Both the position numbers and the translations under genes were made by a program. Below, piece by piece: positions 34,627-42,338 of a stretch of 64,000 nucleotides of DNA (positions are counted from its first letter, which is position 1; each line of letters opens with the position of its first letter). The notes beneath the pieces are model-generated. The model saw nothing but the letters and a program-made list of their open reading frames with translations. It searched no databases and was not told where the DNA came from. Source of the stretch: Streptomyces yatensis (GTDB lineage Bacteria; Actinomycetota; Actinomycetes; Streptomycetales; Streptomycetaceae); the NCBI RefSeq assembly GCF_018069625.1, contig NZ_CP072941.1:7192001-7256000 (forward strand). Reading direction: 5' to 3'.

Positions 34627-35877
34627 TCAATCGCCGGAGGGGCTGGGGCGGGGGGCCCACAGCTCGGTGCGGTGCGCCCCCACCAGTGCGTCGATCCGGG
34701 CCAGCGCCTCCCCGACCGGTAGCGGGTCCAGCCGGCGGCCGTCCCGCAGCCGCAGGGCCACTCGGCCGTCGTCGGCCTCTCTCGCGCCCACCACGGCCTG
34801 GTAGGGCACCAGGCGGGCCTCCCGGATCCGGGCGCCCAGGCTGCCGCGCTCCGGTCCGGCGAGTTCCGCGCGCAGCCCGAGGTCCACGCACCGCCGGACG
34901 AGCGCCTCGGCGTGCGGCAGTTCGGCCTCGGAGACCGGCAGCACCACCAGCTGAGTGGGGGCGAGCCAGGCGGGGAAGGCCCCGCCGTGCTCCTCGATGA
35001 GATGGGCCACGGCCCGTTCCACACTGCCGATGATGCTGCGGTGGACCATGACCGGACGGTGCCGGGCGCCGTCCGGCCCGATGTAGTGCAGATGCAACTG
35101 CTCGGGCTGGTGGAAGTCGACCTGGACGGTGGACAGGGTGGACTCCCGCCCGGCCCCGTCGGTGACCTGCACATCGATCTTGGGGCCGTAGAACGCGGCC
35201 TCGCCCTCCTCCGCCTCGTACGGCAGACCGGAGCGGTCCAGGACGTCGGTCAGCAGGGCGGTCGAGCGGCGCCACATCTCGGGGGCGGCGACGTACTTGC
35301 CGCCGGGGCCCGGGAGGGAGAGCCGATAGCGGGCCGGGGTGATGCCGAGCGCCTCGTACGCCCGGCGGATCATCTCCAGCGCGGCCGCCGCCTCGTCGGC
35401 GACCTGGTCCAGGGTGCAGAAGATATGGGCGTCGTTGAGCTGGATGGCCCGGACCCGGGTCAGCCCGCCGAGCACCCCCGACAGCTCCGAGCGGTACATT
35501 CCGCCCAACTCGGCAATGCGCAGAGGCAGTTCGCGGTAACTGTGGCCGCGGGAGCGGTAGATGACCGCGTGGTGGGGACAGAGGCTCGGACGCAGGACGA
35601 CCTGCTCCGCACCCGGCTCCGCGCCCAGCTCCATCGGGGGAAACATGTCGTCGCTGTAGTGCGACCAGTGCCCCGACAGCTCGTACAGCTCCCGTTTGCC
35701 GAGCACCGGCGAGTACACATGCCGGTAGCCCGCCCGCCGCTCGGCGTCGCGGATGTACTCCTCCAGGGTGTGCCGAACGGTCGCGCCATCGGGCAACCAG
35801 TACGGCAGCCCCGCGCCGATCAGCGGATCGGTGTCGAACAGGCCCAGCTCACGGCCCAGCTTGCGGTGGTCGGACAT
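34627..35877 (-). CDS. short threonyl-tRNA synthetase paralogue lacking editing domains
   Basis: A 416-residue class II synthetase containing only the catalytic and anticodon-binding domains. The TGS and editing (N1/N2) domains, ~230 residues in bacterial ThrRS, are absent: it starts MSDHRKLGRELGLFDTDPLI, where the catalytic core begins. Zn ligands Cys, His and His are present in RPSLCPHHAVIY, NDAHIFC and PVMVHRSIIGSVERAV. Motif 2, usually RGFTQDDAHIFC, reads RAIQLNDAHIFC, changing the Gln that lines the threonine pocket to Leu. Motif 3 and the anticodon domain (FPAWLAPTQLVVLPVSE) are normal. Start ATG 35877 has GAGGAG seven bases upstream. It is likely a second, possibly inhibitor-insensitive or specialised ThrRS, with an attenuator upstream. 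Confidence 0.9.
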   Translation of the reverse strand: MSDHRKLGRELGLFDTDPLIGAGLPYWLPDGATVRHTLEEYIRDAERRAGYRHVYSPVLGKRELYELSGHWSHYSDDMFPPMELGAEPGAEQVVLRPSLCPHHAVIYRSRGHSYRELPLRIAELGGMYRSELSGVLGGLTRVRAIQLNDAHIFCTLDQVADEAAAALEMIRRAYEALGITPARYRLSLPGPGGKYVAAPEMWRRSTALLTDVLDRSGLPYEAEEGEAAFYGPKIDVQVTDGAGRESTLSTVQVDFHQPEQLHLHYIGPDGARHRPVMVHRSIIGSVERAVAHLIEEHGGAFPAWLAPTQLVVLPVSEAELPHAEALVRRCVDLGLRAELAGPERGSLGARIREARLVPYQAVVGAREADDGRVALRLRDGRRLDPLPVGEALARIDALVGAHRTELWAPRPSPSGD

Positions 35878-35934
35878 CGCGGTCTCCTCGTTGGCGTGGC
35901 GAACGCCGGTGGAATCGGGCGAGTGACCGCACGG

Positions 35935-35966
35935 CGAAGCCCCGGGGCACTCGCCCCGGGGCTTCG
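35935..35966 (-). terminator. attenuator hairpin upstream of the ThrRS paralogue
   Basis: A perfect 14-bp stem CGAAGCCCCGGGGC/GCCCCGGGGCTTCG with a 4-base loop lies 14 bases after the leader-peptide stop and 57 bases before the ThrRS ATG. In the minus-strand RNA it should end transcription unless the leader ribosome stalls. Confidence 0.75.
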
Positions 35967-35980
35967 GATCAGAACATCGA

Positions 35981-36049
35981 TCAGCGCGCCGGGACACTCT
36001 CCGGCGTCGTCGTCATGGCGACGAGGGCAGCGATGGCAGCGCGCTTCAT
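35981..36049 (-). CDS. threonine leader peptide (attenuator)
   Basis: A 22-codon frame, too short for the usual gene filters, from ATG 36049 to TGA 35981. It begins MKRAAIAALVAMTTT, with three consecutive ACG Thr codons (residues 13-15), and ends PESVPAR. A second ATG (36016) directly precedes the Thr codons. It lies 4-5 bases after the expected transcription start and 14 bases before the attenuator hairpin. The order promoter, Thr-rich peptide, hairpin, ThrRS is that of ribosome-mediated attenuation: low Thr-tRNA stalls the ribosome at ACGACGACG and allows read-through. Translation is not shown by sequence alone. Confidence 0.7.
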   Translation of the reverse strand: MKRAAIAALVAMTTTPESVPAR

Positions 36050-36060
36050 GCCGACGACCG

Positions 36061-36090
36061 TAGCAAGGCCCAACGCACCCCGCCCGTCAA
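36061..36090 (-). promoter_or_regulatory. promoter of the leader peptide-ThrRS transcript
   Basis: On the minus strand TTGACG (36090-36085) and TTGCTA (36066-36061) are separated by 18 bases, a sigma-HrdB-like spacing. The transcription start would fall about 4 bases before the leader ATG, so the peptide would be leaderless, matching the absence of a Shine-Dalgarno. Confidence 0.55.
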
Positions 36091-36454
36091 TTTCCCGGCA
36101 CGGACCCCGCCGCACCACGGCTCCGACGGGGCCGCCGAGCTACGGCCTGCGGCCGGGGCGCCGTGTCGCCGCCCGCACTGGGCCGCCGGGGCAACGGCCT
36201 GCGGCCGCGCCGCCATGGCCACGGCCCGCAGCTGCGGGCGGTTACACCCCTTCCGGCACCAGCTCGGGCACGGGTTCTGCCGGGCCACGGCCGCACCGGG
36301 GCCGCCGGGGCGAGGCGCCCTGCCAGGGCGCGGCCTGCATCTGGTGGCCGGGGCCACGGCCCGCACTGGGCCGCCGGGGCTACGGCCCGCGGCCCGGCCG
36401 CCGGGGCTACGGGCCCCAGCCGCACCGGGGCCAACGGCCCGCAGCCGGGGGTCG
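36091..36454. other. 364-bp spacer with a displaced copy of the reductase 3' end
   Basis: No gene is seen. The sequence is full of short GGCCGCCGGGGC/ACGGCCCGC repeats. Segment 36217-36272 repeats 36428-36483, the 3' end of the reductase gene, including the stop (TTA at 36242 versus 36455 on the plus strand) and CTGGTGCCGGA codons. Confidence 0.65.
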
Positions 36455-37681
36455 TTACGCCCCCTCCGGCACCAGTTCCCCCACCGCGTCCCGCCACGCG
36501 GCCCGCGTCGCGACCGCCTGTCGCCACGTGCGGATTGCCTTCGGGGGCATGCCGACGGCCAGTACTCCGGCCACCCGGTCCCCGGAGCGGTAGACGGCCA
36601 GGAACTTCCGCTCCTCCAGGGCGCCCTCCACGACCGCGACCTCCTCATGGCCTCGCAGATGGCCATGGGCCTGGATCCGGAGGTCGTACTGGTCCGACCA
36701 GAAGTACGGCACCGGGGCGAACGGCCGCCGCTCGTCGGGGCGGAGGAGGTTGCGGGCCACGGCCATGCCCTGTTCGGTGGCGTTGGTCCGGTGCTCGATC
36801 CGCATCGCCGTGCCGAACAGCGGGTTGTGCCAGCGGGCCACGTCCCCCGCGCCGTACACATCCGGCGCGGCGGCGCTGTACTCGTCGCACTCCAGGCCGT
36901 CGCCCAGGGTGAGGCCACTGCCCTCCAGCCAGCCGGTGTTGGGCACCGAGCCGATCGCGACCAGCACCTCATCGGCCTCGACCAGCGTGCCGTCCGTCAG
37001 CCGCACCCCGCCGTCGGCCACCTCGGCCACCATGACGCCGGTGCGCAGATCGACGCCGTGGTCGTGGTGGGCCTGGGCGAGCACCCGGCCGACCCGTTCG
37101 CCGACCGCCGGGGCCAGCGGCACCGGTGCCGGTTCCAGCAGCGTCACCTCCGTGCCGAGCCCCCGGGCGACGGCGGCCGCCTCGGCGCCGAGGAACCCGG
37201 CGCCGACCACCGCCAGCCGCCGCCCCGGGCCCAGCCGGTCCCGCAGGGCCAGGGCGTCGTCCAGGGTGCGCAGCACATGCGCGCGCCCCTCGCCGCCGCC
37301 GTTCCCGTCGCCGTCCCCACCGCCGTTCCCGTCGCCGGGCAGCCGGCGCGGGCGGACGCCGGTGGCGATGACCAGGCCCTCGTACGGCACCCGCTCCCCG
37401 TCGGCCAGCGCGACCGTACGGCCCGCCAGGTCGAGGCCGGTCGCGGCGACCCCGAGGCGCAGATCGAGGCCGAGCGCGTCCAGATCGGCGGGCGCGCGCA
37501 GCGGCACCCGGTCGGGCTCCCACTGCCCGCCGAGGATCTGCTTGGACAGCGGTGGCCGGTCGTACGGGTGGTACGGCTCATCGCCGATGAGCGTGATCGT
37601 GCCCTCGTACCCCTCCCGGCGCAGCGTCTCCGCCGCCGCCAGACCGGCGGCGGATCCACCGACCACCACCACGTGCTTCAC
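36455..37681 (-). CDS. ferredoxin reductase (FAD-dependent, rhodocoxin-reductase type)
   Basis: A 408-residue FAD/NAD(P)H oxidoreductase. HVVVVGGSAAGLAAAETLRR is the FAD motif, YDRPPLSKQIL the family signature, GLVIATGVRPRRLPG follows, then RRLAVVGAGFLGAEAAAVAR is the NAD(P)H motif and DVYGAGDVARW the second FAD contact. A Gly/Asp-rich insert (GDGNGGGDGDGNGGG) interrupts the loop before the NAD(P) domain. It starts at GTG 37681, overlapping the ferredoxin stop by 4 bp, and feeds electrons from NAD(P)H through ferredoxin to the P450 of the same operon. Confidence 0.94.
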   Translation of the reverse strand: MKHVVVVGGSAAGLAAAETLRREGYEGTITLIGDEPYHPYDRPPLSKQILGGQWEPDRVPLRAPADLDALGLDLRLGVAATGLDLAGRTVALADGERVPYEGLVIATGVRPRRLPGDGNGGGDGDGNGGGEGRAHVLRTLDDALALRDRLGPGRRLAVVGAGFLGAEAAAVARGLGTEVTLLEPAPVPLAPAVGERVGRVLAQAHHDHGVDLRTGVMVAEVADGGVRLTDGTLVEADEVLVAIGSVPNTGWLEGSGLTLGDGLECDEYSAAAPDVYGAGDVARWHNPLFGTAMRIEHRTNATEQGMAVARNLLRPDERRPFAPVPYFWSDQYDLRIQAHGHLRGHEEVAVVEGALEERKFLAVYRSGDRVAGVLAVGMPPKAIRTWRQAVATRAAWRDAVGELVPEGA

Positions 37682-37875
37682 TTCTCGACCACCCGTATCG
37701 CCGCCGCCGGGCAGACCACCGCGGACTCCCGCACATCGGCGTGGAGTTCGGGCGCGGGCCGCTCGTCCAGCAGGATCACGATGCCGTCCTCCTCCCGCTG
37801 GTCGAACACGTCGGGCGCGATCATCACGCACTGACCCGACGCCACACACTTGGGAACATCGACTTCCACACGCAT
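37678..37875 (-). CDS. P450-type ferredoxin, 3Fe-4S or 4Fe-4S
   Basis: A 65-residue ferredoxin. Cysteines are spaced KCVASGQCVMIAPDVFD and SAVVCPAAAI, the C-x5-C...C-P pattern of actinobacterial P450 ferredoxins that lack one canonical Cys and usually bind [3Fe-4S]. ATG 37875 has GGAGT upstream. It sits between P450 and reductase genes, 22 bp after the P450 stop, and is their electron shuttle. Confidence 0.94.
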   Translation of the reverse strand: MRVEVDVPKCVASGQCVMIAPDVFDQREEDGIVILLDERPAPELHADVRESAVVCPAAAIRVVEK

Positions 37876-37897
37876 GGTGACTCCTTGCCTCCGCTGC

Positions 37898-39142
37898 TCA
37901 AGACGCCCAGGTGACGGGCAGTTCGTAGACGCCGTAGACCAAGCCGTCGTCCTTGAAAGGTAGTTGGTCGATCCCGGTCGCCAGCCGCAGCGTGGGGATG
38001 CGGCGGTAGAGCGTGCCGTAGACCACCTGCAGCTCCACCCGGGCCAGCGGCTGGCCCAGGCACTGGTGGACGCCGAAGCCGAAGGCCATGTGGCGGCGGG
38101 CGTCGCGGCCGATGTCCAGCCGCTCGGGCTCGGGGAAGACCTCCGCGTCCCAGTTGCCGGTGCCGGTGTAGACGATGATCCCGTCCCCGGCGCGGATGGT
38201 CTCGCCGCCGATCTCGATGTCCTCCCGCGCGACCCGGCGCCGGCCGTTGTGCACGATGGTCAGATAGCGCAGCAGTTCCTCGACGGCCCTGGCGACCGCC
38301 TTCGGGTCGTCGGTCTCCCGCAGGACGGCGAGCTGGTCGGGGTTCTCCAGCAGGGCGACGGTGCCGAGGGCGATCATGTTGGCGGTGGTCTCATGACCGG
38401 CGATCAGCAGCAGCACGCCCATGTTGGCGGCCTCGCGCTGGGTCAGCTCTCCGGCCCTGACCCGGGCGGCCAGCTCGGAGAGCATGTCGTCGGCGGGGTG
38501 GGCGAGTTTGGCGCTGACCAGGTCGTCCAGATAGTCGGTCAGCGCCTCGTTGGCGCCGACCACCTCCTCGACCGAGGAATGGCGGTTGATCAGGAGCGAG
38601 CTGTTGCGCTGGAAGAAGTCGTGGTCCTCGTACGGCACTCCGAGCAGCTTGCAGATCACCAGCGACGGCAGCGGCAGCGCGAACGCGCGCACCAGGTCGA
38701 CCGGGGCCGGCCCGGCCAGCATGGAGTCGATCAGATCGTCGGTGATCTTCTGGATCTCGGGCCGCATCGCCTCGACCCGCTTGATGGCGAACGGTGCGGT
38801 GACCATCCGGCGGATCCGGGCGTGCTCGGGGTCGTCCATGGTGATGAAGGAGCGCCGCCGCCCGGCGTTCTCGCGGAAGCCGGCGCTCGCATGGGGAAAG
38901 CCGGGCCGGGTGGCCTCGGAACTGACCCGGGGGTCGGCGAGCAGGGCGCGCTGGTCGGCGTACCGGGTCACCAGCCAGGGGGCGCTGCCGTCCCACAGCC
39001 GCACCCGCGCGATCGGCCGTTCGGTGTGCAGCGCCCGTGCGGTCGGGGGCGGGGCGAAGGGGCAGCCGTTCGCCCGCGGCATCGGGAACTCCGGAAGCGG
39101 CTCTTCCGCCTCGGCCGTGGTCTCTGCCAGCGTCTCGGTCAT
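37898..39142 (-). CDS. cytochrome P450, CYP105-like
   Basis: A 414-residue soluble P450. LLIAGHETTANMIALGTVAL is the I-helix with AGHETT; EELLRYLTIVHNGRRRVARE contains ExxR; the heme loop is FGFGVHQCLGQPLARVELQV. The N-terminus (FPMPRANGCPFAPPP) and the heme loop fit the CYP105 family, Streptomyces xenobiotic and antibiotic hydroxylases. First gene of a three-gene operon with its own ferredoxin and reductase, so the whole electron chain is encoded together. Start ATG 39142. Direct repeats 39-78 bp upstream may bind a response regulator. Confidence 0.94.
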   Translation of the reverse strand: MTETLAETTAEAEEPLPEFPMPRANGCPFAPPPTARALHTERPIARVRLWDGSAPWLVTRYADQRALLADPRVSSEATRPGFPHASAGFRENAGRRRSFITMDDPEHARIRRMVTAPFAIKRVEAMRPEIQKITDDLIDSMLAGPAPVDLVRAFALPLPSLVICKLLGVPYEDHDFFQRNSSLLINRHSSVEEVVGANEALTDYLDDLVSAKLAHPADDMLSELAARVRAGELTQREAANMGVLLLIAGHETTANMIALGTVALLENPDQLAVLRETDDPKAVARAVEELLRYLTIVHNGRRRVAREDIEIGGETIRAGDGIIVYTGTGNWDAEVFPEPERLDIGRDARRHMAFGFGVHQCLGQPLARVELQVVYGTLYRRIPTLRLATGIDQLPFKDDGLVYGVYELPVTWAS

Positions 39143-39180
39143 GTCTCTCCTCGGGTGGGGGATTCCGATGGGAGCGGAGC

Positions 39181-39220
39181 GTGAACCTTCGCGTCAGGGG
39201 GGGACGTGAACCTTTCGCGT
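39181..39220 (-). promoter_or_regulatory. direct repeats upstream of the P450 operon
   Basis: GTGAACCTTCGCGT (39181-39194) and GTGAACCTTTCGCGT (39206-39220) are tandem, about 25 bp start to start, just upstream of the P450 start. Head-to-tail sites are typical of OmpR-type regulators, and such a response regulator is encoded 0.8 kb further upstream. Link inferred. Confidence 0.5.
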
Positions 39221-39267
39221 TAACGGGGACGATGACCAGCCAACCCGCTCGACCTGACGTCCTCCGG

Positions 39268-40011
39268 TCAGTTACCTGACGAAACGCTGACTATGGGGAA
39301 GGCCACAGTGACCGTGGTGCCGCGGCCCGGTGCGCTGTGCACGCTCACCTCGCCGCCGTGCCGCTCGACCACCCGCCGCACGATGGACAGGCCGAGGCCG
39401 CCGCCCAGCTCGATCCGCCCGTCCTCGGAGCGGGGGGAGGTGAGCCGGGCGATGTCGTGCGGGCTCATGCCCGGCCCCTGGTCGCTGACCGACAGCTCGA
39501 CCCGCGGCCGCCCACCGGACCCGGCCACCGGGCCGCGCACCGCCACGGTCACCGGGGATCCGGCGGGGGTGTGCCGCAGCGCGTTGCCCAGCAGATTGCG
39601 GATGGCGTGCCGCAGCATGCGGTTGTCGGCGACGAGGGTCGGCCGGCCGGAGTTCTCGCGGGCGATGGGGCGTTCGGGGTCGAGCAGCCCCAGATCCGCC
39701 ACCGCCTCGTCGGCCACGTCCCGCAGATCCACCGGCTCCGCGTCCAGCGGCCGTACCCAGGAGGTGTCCGCGCGCGGAAACACCTGCTGGACCGCCTGGT
39801 GCATATGGTCGGCCTCGTCCTGGATCCGGCGCAGGGCGCGCACCATCAGCTCGGGGTCGTCGCTGAGCCCCTGCAGCGGGAGTTCGGCCCAGCCGCGGAT
39901 GGTGGTCAGGGAGGTGCGCAGCTCGTGCAGCAGGACCTCCAGCCGCTGCTGGCGCTCGTACGCGTCCTCGCCATGGTGCCGGTCGTCCCCGCGGTGCTTG
40001 TCCATGCTCAT
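39268..40011 (-). CDS. soluble sensor histidine kinase
   Basis: A 247-residue kinase without TM segments. LEVLLHELRTSLTTIRGWAE is the HisKA H-box; MLRHAIRNLLGNALRHTPAG is the N-box; LSVSDQGPGMSPHDIA the G1 box and ELGGGLGLSIVRRVVERHGG the G2 box. With no sensor domain it is probably regulated by an interacting protein. It follows the OmpR-type regulator by 22 bp. Start 40011 or ATG 40005, the latter with AGGG well placed. Confidence 0.9.
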   Translation of the reverse strand: MSMDKHRGDDRHHGEDAYERQQRLEVLLHELRTSLTTIRGWAELPLQGLSDDPELMVRALRRIQDEADHMHQAVQQVFPRADTSWVRPLDAEPVDLRDVADEAVADLGLLDPERPIARENSGRPTLVADNRMLRHAIRNLLGNALRHTPAGSPVTVAVRGPVAGSGGRPRVELSVSDQGPGMSPHDIARLTSPRSEDGRIELGGGLGLSIVRRVVERHGGEVSVHSAPGRGTTVTVAFPIVSVSSGN

Positions 40012-40033
40012 CCCTACGGGCGCTCGTTCCTGC

Positions 40034-40768
40034 TCATGGGGAGGCGAGCCGGCCGAGCCAGTAGCCGAAGCCCCGACGGGTGTGGATCAGGGCGGGCCCG
40101 GTCCCGTCGACCTTATGGCGCAGCCGTGAGATCAGCTTCTCGATGGCGTTGTCCCCGTACCGCCGGTGGTCCGCCACCCACAGATGCTCGCCTATCTGCT
40201 CCTTGGACAGCACCTGACCGGCGTTGACCAGCAGATAGCGCAGCAGCCGGAATTCGGCCGGGGTCAGCTCCAGCGCCCGTCGGCCGCGCCGCGCCTGACG
40301 GGTCGTGTCGTCCAGCAGCAGATCCGCGTAGCGTGGCGAGGGCTCCTCCCGCCGCCGGTTGCGGGTGCGCAGCAGGGCCTGTACCCGGGCCAGCACCTCG
40401 GCGATCCGGAACGGCTTGGTCACATAGTCGTTCCCGCCGATGCCGAGGCCGGTGACCAGCGAGTCCAGCGAGTCGCGGGCGGTGAGGAAGAGGACGGGCG
40501 GATGGTTCTCGTCGGCCGCGACCAGGCGGCGGCACACCGTGAAGCCGTCCAGATCGGGCAGCATCACATCGAGGATCACCAGGTCGGGCCGCTCCCGCCC
40601 GACCCGGTCGAGCGCCTCTCCGCCGGTGGCGGCGGTGCCGACCCGGTATCCGGCCAGCTCGAGGGTGGTCGAGAGCAGCTCGGCGATTCTCGACTCATCG
40701 TCGACGACCAGGATGTGCTGCCCGCTGCCACGGGCGGGCGCTGGTTTTTCGCTGACACTCCCGTACAC
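40034..40768 (-). CDS. OmpR/PhoB-type response regulator
   Basis: A 244-residue regulator. The receiver has HILVVDDESRIAELLSTTLE, ILDVMLPDLDGF with the phospho-acceptor Asp, FLTARD and YVTKPFRIAE; the C-terminal winged helix is LTPAEFRLLRYLLVNAGQVL and DNAIEKLISRLRHKVDGTGP. It opens an operon with the histidine kinase. Start GTG 40768 is the best available; no clear RBS is seen. Possible target: the adjacent P450 operon. Confidence 0.92.
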   Translation of the reverse strand: MYGSVSEKPAPARGSGQHILVVDDESRIAELLSTTLELAGYRVGTAATGGEALDRVGRERPDLVILDVMLPDLDGFTVCRRLVAADENHPPVLFLTARDSLDSLVTGLGIGGNDYVTKPFRIAEVLARVQALLRTRNRRREEPSPRYADLLLDDTTRQARRGRRALELTPAEFRLLRYLLVNAGQVLSKEQIGEHLWVADHRRYGDNAIEKLISRLRHKVDGTGPALIHTRRGFGYWLGRLASP

Positions 40769-40876
40769 GCCATGACACTACGTGAACCGACCGTTCCGGG
40801 GCACGGGGCCCTGACCGCGACCGATGGGATCCGGACAGGGGTCCGTGGGGGGGAGCCCTCCTCACGGCACCCTGTC

Positions 40877-40930
40877 TTCCGGTTTCCTCAACCTCCGGTT
40901 CCTTCGCCTTCCGGTTTCCTCAACCTCCGG
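40877..40930. repeat. 22-bp direct repeat copying the 3' end of the BAHD gene
   Basis: TTCCGGTTTCCTCAACCTCC plus GG occurs at 40877-40898 and 40909-40930. The right copy contains the true stop (TCA at 40920 on the plus strand) and last codons of the BAHD gene; the left one repeats them downstream. The rest of the spacer to 40769 has no gene. Confidence 0.85.
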
Positions 40931-42338
40931 CTTTGGGCGATCCGAAAGTCAGCGCGGAGGCCTCGCCGGATTCCGCGTAACAGTGGAACCGGTCGGTCCA
41001 GGACTGTTCCCGAAGGGTCTGGACCAATGCACGGGGCACGGCCATATGCACATCGCGGCCACCGGGCTCATCCGGCGGAGTCGGCGCTATGAGTACGGTC
41101 CAGGGAGTGGGAAGCGCCGGGACGTCGTACCAGAAGGGCGTGCCCGCTCCGAAGTCGAGGTCGTAGAAGGGGAGCTTGGACCAGTTGTTGATCACGATGG
41201 TGTTCTCGAACTTGTCGAGCGTCATGGTGGGCAGGATGCGCTTGAGGCGTCCCGCCTCGTATTCGGCACAGAGGAACGCCGTTTCCTGGCGAATTTTCTC
41301 CTCCGTGTTCTCGGCATAGCCCGCGCGGACCGCCAAGGCGATCTCGCCGAGCGGGCGGGAGCGCAGTTCGGCCGCGGGCATCCCGGGTCGGGTGTTGGTG
41401 ACGGTGTTGCCCCAGTAGCCGTCCGGTACGGCCCCGCCGCCGAAAGCGCGGAAGTCGGCGAGGAGGCCCAGCTTTTCCTCGCTCGCATCGGGGCGGTCCC
41501 GCAATGCGCCGAGGACTTTCCACAGATGGGCGGTCAGCGCGTCATTGGTCGACACCCATCGCTCCGTGCCCGCGAGGTCGGCCATCGCGGCGTCCTTCAT
41601 GGTGGCCAGTTCGGCGGCGGTGAAGCGGGTGGTCACCATCGTCGTCACCTTGGCGATGCTGCTCAGCAGGATACGGGCCACATAGGCGGACTTCCGGCCG
41701 CGCTTGGTGACCGTGAAGTGGTCGTTGTCCGGCGGGGCGTCACCCGCGACCGGCGCCGCGAGGGCGTCGATGATGCCGCGGTCGTGGCCGGGCGCGGGGT
41801 ACCCGAGCCCTCGGTGCTCCTTCGACCAGCTCTCCATGAACCGCATATAGGCGGATCCGTCGGCCACGGCGTGGTTCATGTTGACACCCAGAACCGAGCC
41901 GCCGCCTTTCATATGGGTGAGCTTCACCGTGAAAAGCGGTATGTCGCCGTCGACCACCTGGAGTGGGTTGACCTGACTCAGATAGCGATTGATGCCCTTT
42001 TTCGCCGTGTGATGAGGCCCGTGATCCGGCATGGGCTCGGCCGCGTGTGTCTCGATGAAGCGCACACCGGAGTCGTCGCAGAGCACGCTGAGACGGCCGT
42101 CGGGATCCTTCTTCATGCGGCCTGAAACCATCGGGAAGCTGAGCAGTGTTCTGCTGAGGGAGGCGCGCAGCGCATCGCCGTCGAGCGTCTCGCGGTAGAA
42201 AAAGGTACGTGGGGTGTAGACCAGCCCGATGAGCATGTCGTAGACGCTCAAACGTATGCGGTCACCGCTCGCCTCTCCGGCGCGTACGGTGGTCGATCGC
42301 TTGGTGTCGCTCTCGGTGGCAGTGGGGGATGCCATCAT
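40920..42338 (-). CDS. BAHD-type acyltransferase
   Basis: A 472-residue acyl-CoA-dependent transferase. Both BAHD signatures are recognisable: GVNMNHAVADGSAYMRFMES with HxxxDG (His-Ala-Val-Ala-Asp), and the second motif DFGWG as DFGAG in YDLDFGAGTPFWYD. Other parts fit the plant/fungal transferase family PF02458: IRLSVYDMLIGLVYTPRTFF, LRASLSRTLLSFPMVSGRMK, GYWGNTVTNTRPG. These enzymes acylate alcohols or amines of secondary metabolites. Bacterial members are uncommon. Start ATG 42338 (or 42335), no strong RBS. Divergent from the PAP2 gene. Confidence 0.85.
   Translation of the reverse strand: MMASPTATESDTKRSTTVRAGEASGDRIRLSVYDMLIGLVYTPRTFFYRETLDGDALRASLSRTLLSFPMVSGRMKKDPDGRLSVLCDDSGVRFIETHAAEPMPDHGPHHTAKKGINRYLSQVNPLQVVDGDIPLFTVKLTHMKGGGSVLGVNMNHAVADGSAYMRFMESWSKEHRGLGYPAPGHDRGIIDALAAPVAGDAPPDNDHFTVTKRGRKSAYVARILLSSIAKVTTMVTTRFTAAELATMKDAAMADLAGTERWVSTNDALTAHLWKVLGALRDRPDASEEKLGLLADFRAFGGGAVPDGYWGNTVTNTRPGMPAAELRSRPLGEIALAVRAGYAENTEEKIRQETAFLCAEYEAGRLKRILPTMTLDKFENTIVINNWSKLPFYDLDFGAGTPFWYDVPALPTPWTVLIAPTPPDEPGGRDVHMAVPRALVQTLREQSWTDRFHCYAESGEASALTFGSPKAGG

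Noticed and set aside
36091..36454. Small gene between the ThrRS leader and the reductase
   Set aside because: All frames are GC-repeat derived Arg/Pro/Gly/Ala runs; the region is better explained by a copied reductase 3' end.
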